This document shows, one piece after another, positions 57,903 through 64,000 of a DNA stretch of 64,000 bases; the first letter of the stretch is position 1; each line of letters begins with the position of its first letter. The translations under genes and the position numbers were made by a program. This DNA comes from CAVSIP01 sp963728075 (lineage in GTDB: Bacteria; Actinomycetota; Actinomycetes; JAFAQI01; DASSKL01), in assembly GCA_963728075.1 (NCBI GenBank), contig CAVSIP010000001.1, positions 558,001 through 622,000 of the forward strand, in the 5' to 3' direction. The notes under the pieces were generated by a model. It was not told where the DNA came from. It did not search any database and saw only the letters and a list, made by a program, of their open reading frames with translations.

Positions 57903-58663
57903 CCGCGCACCAGCTGCCACGGCTGGCGGAACACCGCGTCGGCCTGGGCCCGGGTCAGCAGCTGCGTCGCCACCAGCCGGTCGAGGACGTGACGCTGGCG
58001 CCGCCTGGCCAGGTCACGGTGGGCGTACGGGTCGTACGCGCTCGGGGCCTGCACCAGCCCGGCCAGCAGCGACGCCTGGGCCCAGGAGAGCTGGTTGGGC
58101 GCGCGGCCGAAGTAGCCGCGGGCGGCAGCGGGCAGCCCGTAGAACCCGTGCCCGAAGTACACCGCGGACAGGTACATCTCGAGCACCTGCGCCTTCGTGA
58201 ACCGCCGGTCGAGCTTGAGGGCGAGCTCGACCTGCTCGAGCTTCGCGGCGACGCCCGTGCGGTGCGGCGTGTAGAGGTTCTTCGCGAGCTGCTGCTCCAG
58301 GGTCGCGCCACCCGGGTCGGGCGATCCGCTCAGGAACCCGTAGGCCGCTCGCGCGACTCCCAGGATGTCGATGCCCCGGTCACGGTAGAAGCGGCTGTTC
58401 TCGGTGGCGATGACCGCCTGCCCGACCCGGTCCGGCTGCGGCAGCGCGTGGGGGTCGGCGGCATGGTGGGCGGCGAGCCGGGTGGCTATGCGCGACTCGG
58501 CGTCGGCCACGCTCGGGGTGAGCGGCCACAGGACGGCGACCGCGGCGACGACGAGGAGCGCCACCGCCATCGCCGCGGCGACCGCGCCCAGCATGCGCCG
58601 CCGCCAGGGGTGGCGGCGCCGCCCGGTCGCGGGGCGCCGGTCTGTGGCGACGGGCGCCGTCAT
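57899..58663 (-). CDS. monofunctional peptidoglycan transglycosylase (GT51)
   Basis: 254 residues from ATG 58663. A basic cytoplasmic start and one transmembrane anchor (LGAVAAAMAVALLVVAAVAV) lead to a GT51 domain. Its five motifs are visible: ATENSRFYRDRGID with the catalytic glutamate (motif 1, EDxxFxxHxG in most enzymes, relaxed here), GGATLEQQLAKNLY, KLDRRFTKAQVLEMYLS, ARGYFGRA and LAGLVQAPSAYDPY. It polymerises lipid II into glycan strands at the outer membrane face. There is no transpeptidase domain. Both ends overlap neighbours by ATGA, so it is tightly co-translated with the lipoprotein before it and the GT-C enzyme after it. Confidence 0.88.
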   Translation of the reverse strand: MTAPVATDRRPATGRRRHPWRRRMLGAVAAAMAVALLVVAAVAVLWPLTPSVADAESRIATRLAAHHAADPHALPQPDRVGQAVIATENSRFYRDRGIDILGVARAAYGFLSGSPDPGGATLEQQLAKNLYTPHRTGVAAKLEQVELALKLDRRFTKAQVLEMYLSAVYFGHGFYGLPAAARGYFGRAPNQLSWAQASLLAGLVQAPSAYDPYAHRDLARRRQRHVLDRLVATQLLTRAQADAVFRQPWQLVRG

Positions 58664-60612
58664 CCGGTCCACGGGTGCGTCGGCGACGTGCCGTCGGGTG
58701 CGCGCAGGTCGAAGCCGTCCGGGGTGTTCAGCAGCCCGGGCGCGGTGCCGGAGACGTCGGTCAGGCCGAACTGCCAGACGATCTGCTTGGTCTTCGGGTC
58801 GATGATGACGACGCGGTGCCGGTAGTCGTCGTTGACGCAGATGTCGCCGTTGGGGAGGCGCTCCGCGAGGCTGGGATGGTCGAGCATGCCCGGGCCGCTG
58901 CTCACGTGGTACTCCCACAGGATCCGGCCTTTGCGATTGAACTCGACGACCCCGCCGGGACGGGCGTAGTCGGCCACGAGGTAGTCGTCCGCGCCGAGCT
59001 GCTGCGGGTCGGACACGTAGGACACGGCGGGCAGCCGCACCGTCCAGACCAGCCGGCCGGTCGGCGTGTACTCGCTGACCCACGAGCCGTGGACCTCCGA
59101 GATGAGCAGGTTGCCGTTGCGCAGCGGGGTGTCCCCGTTCGGGTAACCGAGCGCGGCCGGGGGTGCGTGCACACAGCGTCCGGGGGTGCCGATGGTGTGC
59201 TGCACCTGGTGGTCCTGCCCGACGATGACCACCCGGCAGTTGTTCGCATCGGCGATCGCCACCTGGCCGTTGGCGAGCAGGTAGGCGTCGTCGGGGTCGT
59301 TGAGGTAGCCGGGGGCGGTGCCACGGTGCCCGGGATGGCCGTACGCCCACGTCGACCGACCGCTCGGATACCCGATCTCGACGACCGTGTCGTTGCCCTC
59401 CTGGTTGGAGATGATCCCGGTCCCGTGGTGGGTGAAGAACGCGTCGTCGGGGAAGTAGAAGCCGCTCGGCGGCGCGGGGGCGCCTGCACGCGGGAAGTGC
59501 CAGACGACGCGCCGGTCCGGGCTCACGAGCAGCAGGCGGTTGTTGCCGCGGTCGGCGATCAGCAGCTGACCGGTGAACGCGTGCGGGTCGTGCGGTGTGC
59601 GGCCGGTCGCGGTCGTCACGTCGACGTCGCGCAGCTGGACCACGGCGTCGGTGAGGCGCATGGACTGCTCCGCCGTCTGGGCGGACCCGCCGAGGACGTA
59701 CGCGGTGTCGCCCACCGCTGTCGCGCCGGCGTCGGTGGTCGCGACCGGCAGGGAGCCGGCGACCCTCACCGCACCGCTGTGGGGGTCGACCGCGTACACG
59801 GTGTCACTGGGGTGGTCCCCCGTCCCACCGGCCAGGTAGTGCCTGCCGTTGACGGTGAGCACCATGGCGTGGGCCAGTGGCGTCGGGAGCTGCCCCGTGA
59901 CGGTGACGTGGCCGGTCGTGAGGTCGACCTTCTGGATGTCGCTGACCGGGGTGCCGTGGTGCTCGCCACCGAGAACCCACAGGGCGCCGGGCGCCGCAAC
60001 GACCGCGGGGTAGCGGACGGTCGTGTGCAGCTGGGCGACGACGTGGAACGAGCGCCCGTCCGTGGTGGCCAGGACGTCGGGGAGCTCCCGGCTGCCGTCG
60101 TAGCCGCCGACCACGTAGGCGGTGTCGCCGGAGACGGCCATGGCGTCGTCTGAGCGGGGCCGCGGGAGGTGTCCGACGACCGTGCTCGTCGCCGCGCCGG
60201 GCGTGTACGCCTGCACGGTGTCGACCGAGCTGCCGGCACCGCCGCCCGCGACGAGGACGTGTCCGTGCAGCATCGCTCCGCCGGCGTCGTGCACGGGAAC
60301 GGCCAGGTTGCCCACGGTGGTGCTGCGCCCGGTGCGTGGGTCCAGCCGGACGATGGCCGTGGTCGTGCGCTGCCCACTGTCGAGGCCTCCGAGCAGCAAG
60401 ACCGTGCTGCCGGCGGGGACGGCGACGGTGCGCGACAGTGGCGCGGGCAGCCGGAACGCGGCGCGGCTTGCGGCGAGCGCATGCTCAGCCGTCGTCGACG
60501 GGTCCTTCGGCGACCGGGGTGCTGCCTTGGGGGAGTGTGCCGCCTGAGCGCTGCACGCGGCGAGGGGCACTGCGGCGAGCGACAGCGCGGTGAGCAGTTT
60601 GCGGGCGACCAC
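58660..60612 (-). CDS. kelch/NHL beta-propeller lipoprotein
   Basis: 650 residues from GTG 60612, with CCGGAGGATTC upstream. The signal peptide ends in a lipobox (LAAVPLAAC), giving a lipidated surface protein. Residues about 60-350 are kelch-type repeats (VLLLGGLDSGQRTTTAI, AYVVGGYDGSRELPDV, YLAGGTGDHPSDTVYAV, AYVLGGSAQT), each a blade of a beta-propeller. Residues about 355-640 form a second, NHL/PQQ-like propeller (QLLIADRGNNRLLLVSPD, VAIADANNCRVVIV, DICVNDDYRHRVVII). Double-propeller lipoproteins may bind carbohydrate or other envelope partners. It is the second gene of the envelope operon. The ligand is unknown. Confidence 0.88.
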   Translation of the reverse strand: MVARKLLTALSLAAVPLAACSAQAAHSPKAAPRSPKDPSTTAEHALAASRAAFRLPAPLSRTVAVPAGSTVLLLGGLDSGQRTTTAIVRLDPRTGRSTTVGNLAVPVHDAGGAMLHGHVLVAGGGAGSSVDTVQAYTPGAATSTVVGHLPRPRSDDAMAVSGDTAYVVGGYDGSRELPDVLATTDGRSFHVVAQLHTTVRYPAVVAAPGALWVLGGEHHGTPVSDIQKVDLTTGHVTVTGQLPTPLAHAMVLTVNGRHYLAGGTGDHPSDTVYAVDPHSGAVRVAGSLPVATTDAGATAVGDTAYVLGGSAQTAEQSMRLTDAVVQLRDVDVTTATGRTPHDPHAFTGQLLIADRGNNRLLLVSPDRRVVWHFPRAGAPAPPSGFYFPDDAFFTHHGTGIISNQEGNDTVVEIGYPSGRSTWAYGHPGHRGTAPGYLNDPDDAYLLANGQVAIADANNCRVVIVGQDHQVQHTIGTPGRCVHAPPAALGYPNGDTPLRNGNLLISEVHGSWVSEYTPTGRLVWTVRLPAVSYVSDPQQLGADDYLVADYARPGGVVEFNRKGRILWEYHVSSGPGMLDHPSLAERLPNGDICVNDDYRHRVVIIDPKTKQIVWQFGLTDVSGTAPGLLNTPDGFDLRAPDGTSPTHPWTG

Positions 60613-60627
60613 GAATCCTCCGGTGGA

Positions 60628-61275
60628 CTAGGAGCGCTCGGGGGACGGGGTGGCGTCGCCGGCTCTCGCGGTGCCGCGGCGGTTCCGGAGGTACCAGCGC
60701 ACCGCCAGCGCCGCTGCTACGACGACGATCGCGATGCTCACCGGGGTGAGCACCGCGGACACCGAGTCCCAGTTGCTGGCGAGCGCGTAGCCCGCGTAGG
60801 ACAGGCCGAGGGTCCACGGCAGGCTCCCGACCGCCGTGAACAGGACGAACCGCCCGACCGGCATCTCGGCGATACCCGCAGGGAGGCTGATGAACGTACG
60901 TACGACGGGGAGCACGCGCCCCACGAGCACCGCGAGGCTGCCACGACGGTCGAAGAAGCGCTGCGAACGGTCGACGTGGGAGGTACGCAGCAGGACGTAG
61001 CGTCCCCACCGCTCGACCGCGGCCCGTCCGCCGGCGCGGCCCACGCCGTACGCGACGAGCCCCCCGACCACGTTCCCCAGCGCGCCGGCGAGCCCGACAC
61101 CGACCCAGCCGACGTGCGGGTGGGCGGAGGCCGCGAGCAGCCCGCCGGCGAGGGCCCCGCCGAAGGTGAGCACCGCTTCGCTCGGCACGGGGATGCAGGC
61201 GGACTCGAGGATCATGAGGATGAAGACCGCCGCGTAGCCGTGCCGCGCGATCTCGGTGGTCAGGAAATGTGTCAC
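60628..61275 (-). CDS. DedA-family membrane protein
   Basis: 215 residues from GTG 61275 (VTHFLTTEIARHGYAAVF), selected by a GGGAGCGAC site. The DedA pattern is plain: ILESACIPVPSEAVLTFGGAL, GALGNVVGGLVAYGVGRAGG and GRVLPVVRTFISLPAGIAEM with the conserved arginines. DedA proteins scramble or flip phospholipid and undecaprenyl-phosphate carriers, and C55-P recycling is established for several. That fits the operon, in which the downstream GT51 and GT-C enzymes both use undecaprenyl-linked donors. Confidence 0.92.
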   Translation of the reverse strand: MTHFLTTEIARHGYAAVFILMILESACIPVPSEAVLTFGGALAGGLLAASAHPHVGWVGVGLAGALGNVVGGLVAYGVGRAGGRAAVERWGRYVLLRTSHVDRSQRFFDRRGSLAVLVGRVLPVVRTFISLPAGIAEMPVGRFVLFTAVGSLPWTLGLSYAGYALASNWDSVSAVLTPVSIAIVVVAAALAVRWYLRNRRGTARAGDATPSPERS

Positions 61276-61413
61276 GTCGCTCCCAGCGCTGGTCCTCACC
61301 GGGATACCAGCGTGGGATCGGCGCAAGCGCCGCGCCGGCTCTGTGTTTGCTCTGAACCGTGGTGGGGCGCCGCCTACCAGCCGAGGTCGCCGTCGGCCGG
61401 CGGATGTCCCGGG

Positions 61414-61473
61414 GTGCCGCCGATGTTCTGGTTGCGCGACCCGGAGGGCAACAGCCTGTTGGCGGTGCAGTAG
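61414..61473 (+). pseudogene. C-terminal remnant of a VOC (glyoxalase-fold) gene
   Basis: A short frame ending in TAG at 61471-61473 reads VPPMFWLRDPEGNSLLAVQ, the typical last strand of vicinal-oxygen-chelate proteins (the F-x-DPEGN-L pattern). Nothing upstream in any frame restores the rest of the domain, so it is a decayed gene or a fragment left by a rearrangement. It lies in the 441-bp gap between the DedA gene and the large secreted protein gene, which holds no other clear gene. Confidence 0.55.
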
Positions 61474-61548
61474 GCGTCTGCTGATCCGTCGCGTGACCTG
61501 GAGGCCATTGGTCAGAAACGTTCACTACCGCGGCCTCTAGGAGGGTTG

Positions 61549-61569
61549 ATGACGGCACGCGGACAGTGA
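61549..61569 (+). other. possible six-codon leader ORF
   Basis: TAGGAGGGTTG is followed by ATG and a six-codon frame (MTARGQ) ending in TGA. The ribosome-binding site is stronger than that of many genes here. It lies 148 bases upstream of the secreted-protein start. It may be a regulatory leader peptide or a chance match. Confidence 0.25.
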
Positions 61570-61716
61570 CACCGAAGCCACGGCGTGTCACGCACTGGGC
61601 GTGCAGAAGGGCGAGAGTGCTGGTGTCAGCGGATCGGCTGGGTCGATGCAGAGCACCTGCCCGCGACTCCGTCACCCCGCTCCCGCTCCACAGCCGAGGC
61701 GGAAGAGGAGACACCC

Positions 61717-64000
61717 ATGAGGACGCGGGGACGGGGCGCGGCGGCCGTAAGCGCTGTCACCGCCGCTCTTCTGCTGTGCTCGCCGGCGTGGGCGGCACAA
61801 GGCGAGCCGGGCGGAGGCGGCAGCGGCGGACAGAGCGGCACAGGGAGCGGCGGCGGGGAGCCGGAGGACACGACCGGATCGCTGTACTCGGACCTGGTGA
61901 TCGCGCTGCGGGACGAGAACGGCGCCCCCGTCCTCGAGAAGTACGTCGTCCCGACCGATCCGGTGACCACGGAGTACTGCGTCCAACCCGTCTCCTACGA
62001 ACCGATCCCCGGCGTCGACTCGACCGTGAACCCGGTCGACGGAAGGGACGTCTGGGTCGTGCCGCTGCAGGGCGGGTGGATCGGTGACCCGGACGCCCCG
62101 GTTGCGCAAGACGCGATCGGGGCGTGCGACCCGCAGCCGCAGTACGCCATGTTCGTCAAGGAGGCGGAGCTCGAGCGGCAGAACCTCACGCGAACGTCCG
62201 ACACGGTCCTCGCGCAGAAGCTCGCCGACGTGCAGACCAAGCTGCAGTTCGCGACCTCGATCGCCTTGGACCCGACCGGGCGCATCAGCTACGACGGCAC
62301 ACCGATCGACGCCTCGCCCGAGAACGCGGCGATCTACCAGGCGCTGCTGAAGACCGGAACCCTCCCCGGTCTCCCCATCGGCATGGCGGGCCCGCCCGCT
62401 GCGATCGGCCAGCCGGACACGCCTGCCTCGGAAGGTGTTCTCGGGTCGAACAGACGGTTCAGCGGCCTGGAGCTGGCTGCGATGGCCCTCGGTGCCTCGG
62501 CGAGCAAGAGCACGCCGGTCAGCGTGGACAGCGTCGAGTACTACAACCGCGTCGCCGGTCTGGACTTCACGGCGCTGTGGAGCGCGCTGAGCTTCGTCCA
62601 GTCGGAGGATCCGGACAACCCGGGCTCGCCGCTGGCCGACGGGGAGAAGTACATCAACTTCAACGGCTTCACCTACAACCGGGCAGAGACTTTCAAGGGC
62701 AGCGTCACCTGGCTCGACGTCCCGACCCTCACCTGGCAGGTCAGCCACATCACCGATGTGGTGCCGTTCACCAACCTGTCGCGCTACGCCCAGATCGGCA
62801 CCCACACCCTCACCGGGGTGGTGGCGTTCGCGCAACTGGCCGACGACGTGCGGGCGCTGTGCAACTTCGTCCCTGACAACACCTACATCCCCGGCTTCCT
62901 CATGGACGTCCCGGGCGTGGACACCTCTTCCGAGCAAGAGAAGGCGATCCACGATCCGGCGGTGAGCCTCGGCGCGCTTCCGGGGACCGTCTTCACGACC
63001 TTCCCGTTCACCGTCACCGCGTCGCTGCTGAACCCCTGGCTTGGCAACCCGATCGACAACGCGCGGCTGCGGCTGACCGTCGACGCAAGCGAGACCCTGC
63101 AGCCGGACGACCTGACCGCGACCGCGAAGGACGGGCAACCCGTCCCGTTCACGGCCACCGATGACGGTGACCTGGTCGGCTGGTGGGGGCCCGCGACCGG
63201 CTTCCCGGTGGCGAAGGGCTACAACGTCTCCACGACGTTCGACGTGACGTTCTCCGACACGGCAACCGCCGGGACGTACGACCTGACCCTCGACCTCGTG
63301 ACGGCCACCGACACCACGACGGTGCTGGCCACGGACACCGGCACGCTCGGCGTCAAGGAGGATGTCCCGACCGTGCTCTGGGGTGACTCGATCGTGAAGT
63401 ACGCCTCGCAGGGCGGCACGGTGCAGCTGCCCGTCCAGGTGTACTCGCCGGACACCCGCACCGTCGGCCTCACGCTGACGGTGGGAGCCGACGAGCCACT
63501 GACCACCGGGGACGTGATCGTCTACGGAAGCGACGGGGCCGCCATGGTTCCGATGTCGTTCACGCCGACCGATGGTGCACTCGTCGCGACGCCGTGGGAG
63601 GTCACCGTCACCCGCGGCTTCAACCCCGTGACCTGGTACGCCAAGGTCGGTGAGGGTGCGCCGCTCGGCAACTACTCCTTCCGCGTCCACCTGGAGGGTG
63701 GCAACACCCTCGACAGCATCTCCATCGCCATCGTGGCGACCGAGGCGAACGGCCAGCGGCCCGGCGACGTCGGCGAGGACACCACGCCACCGGTGGTCCA
63801 GCTGACGAGCTGGACGACGGCGGACACGTCGGCGACGTTCAGCTTCCTCGCGGACGACGAGGGCACGACGTTCGAGTGCCGGCTGTTCGAGGACGGTGCC
63901 CTGCAGGGCGACTGGACCTCCTGCACGTCGCCGACGAGCTACACCGGCCTCGAGGACTCCCACCTCTACACCTTCTCGGTGCGGGGGACCAACCGGGACG
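61717..64000 (+). CDS. large secreted multi-domain protein (partial, runs off window)
   Basis: 761 residues are visible from ATG 61717, behind GGAAGAGGAG. A signal peptide (AAVSAVTAALLLCSPAWAAQ) is followed by a Gly/Ser tether and an acidic, beta-rich exported protein with few cysteines. I do not recognise the N-terminal 350 residues (DLVIALRDENGAPVLEKYVV, VDSVEYYNRVAGLDFTALWS). Later parts look like immunoglobulin-type beta domains (TTFDVTFSDTATAGTYDLTL, VTWYAKVGEGAPLGNYSFRV). The last 70 residues (FECRLFEDGALQGDWTSCTS, YTGLEDSHLYTFSVRGTN) match the repeating domain of many actinobacterial surface proteins. A C-terminal anchor would lie beyond the window. Confidence 0.82.
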   Translation, partial: MRTRGRGAAAVSAVTAALLLCSPAWAAQGEPGGGGSGGQSGTGSGGGEPEDTTGSLYSDLVIALRDENGAPVLEKYVVPTDPVTTEYCVQPVSYEPIPGVDSTVNPVDGRDVWVVPLQGGWIGDPDAPVAQDAIGACDPQPQYAMFVKEAELERQNLTRTSDTVLAQKLADVQTKLQFATSIALDPTGRISYDGTPIDASPENAAIYQALLKTGTLPGLPIGMAGPPAAIGQPDTPASEGVLGSNRRFSGLELAAMALGASASKSTPVSVDSVEYYNRVAGLDFTALWSALSFVQSEDPDNPGSPLADGEKYINFNGFTYNRAETFKGSVTWLDVPTLTWQVSHITDVVPFTNLSRYAQIGTHTLTGVVAFAQLADDVRALCNFVPDNTYIPGFLMDVPGVDTSSEQEKAIHDPAVSLGALPGTVFTTFPFTVTASLLNPWLGNPIDNARLRLTVDASETLQPDDLTATAKDGQPVPFTATDDGDLVGWWGPATGFPVAKGYNVSTTFDVTFSDTATAGTYDLTLDLVTATDTTTVLATDTGTLGVKEDVPTVLWGDSIVKYASQGGTVQLPVQVYSPDTRTVGLTLTVGADEPLTTGDVIVYGSDGAAMVPMSFTPTDGALVATPWEVTVTRGFNPVTWYAKVGEGAPLGNYSFRVHLEGGNTLDSISIAIVATEANGQRPGDVGEDTTPPVVQLTSWTTADTSATFSFLADDEGTTFECRLFEDGALQGDWTSCTSPTSYTGLEDSHLYTFSVRGTNRD

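Noticed and set aside
1..64000. CRISPR arrays, tRNA or rRNA genes, prophage modules
   Set aside because: No regularly spaced repeats, cloverleaf sequences, rRNA motifs or phage structural genes were recognised when reading through. A covariance-model search would be needed to exclude a tRNA fully.

Overview
The window is very GC-rich DNA with dense, often 4-bp-overlapping genes. Mycothiol- and F420-type enzymes, a probable tuberculostearic-acid gene pair, an actinobacterial Vms1-like release factor and a HelD-type RNA polymerase factor are all present. This points to a soil-type, high-GC actinobacterium (Frankiales, Sporichthyales or Geodermatophilales-like; the exact order is a guess). About 50 protein genes are supported. 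I saw no tRNA, rRNA or CRISPR array. The only DNA-binding transcription factor seen is one MarR protein, so most of the operators described here must be read by proteins encoded elsewhere.

Layout. 1-7 kb: an OsmC protein, two small cone- or barrel-fold proteins, a GH38 alpha-mannosidase, a MaoC hydratase and a DHA2 drug-type exporter. 7-8.5 kb: two thiol-linked enzymes. 8.5-18.6 kb: a single minus-strand operon for an unusual branched-chain-amino-acid-type (HAAT) transporter. It has two tandem membrane-anchored, cysteine-rich binding proteins, a fused LivH-LivM permease, a three-part MFS-LivF-LivG fusion protein and a secreted, membrane-anchored partner, behind a perfect CRP-type box. 18.7-26 kb: a MarR-ClC channel operon, nitroreductase, dienoyl-CoA isomerase, a NIPA-like transporter with a coiled-coil tail, and an MFS exporter. 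26-37 kb: lipid and ketone metabolism, with a P450, the tmsA/tmsB-like pair, a crotonase, a carboxylesterase / acyl-CoA ligase / Baeyer-Villiger monooxygenase operon, and a DUF35-thiolase pair. 37.08-38.49 kb: an intact IS110-family element with a likely bridge-RNA region. 38.5-51.5 kb: housekeeping and stress genes, including a thioredoxin/DUF302 divergent pair around a CsoR-type operator and a P1B-5 metal ATPase with a hemerythrin tail beside a free hemerythrin protein. 51.6-56 kb: a 1440-residue c-di-GMP sensor protein. 56-61 kb: an envelope operon (DedA, kelch/NHL lipoprotein, GT51 transglycosylase, GT-C glycosyltransferase). 61.7 kb to the end: a large secreted protein that runs off the window.

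How genes may work together (inference). The esterase, ligase and BVMO form a logical ketone-to-ester-to-acid-to-acyl-CoA route. The promoter they share with the DUF35-thiolase pair carries almost the same operator as the promoter between the MFS exporter and the DsbA-like gene 28 kb away, which suggests one regulon. The HAAT operon is the most unusual system here. Its fusion of an MFS carrier to both ABC ATPases joins two normally separate transport mechanisms in one polypeptide.
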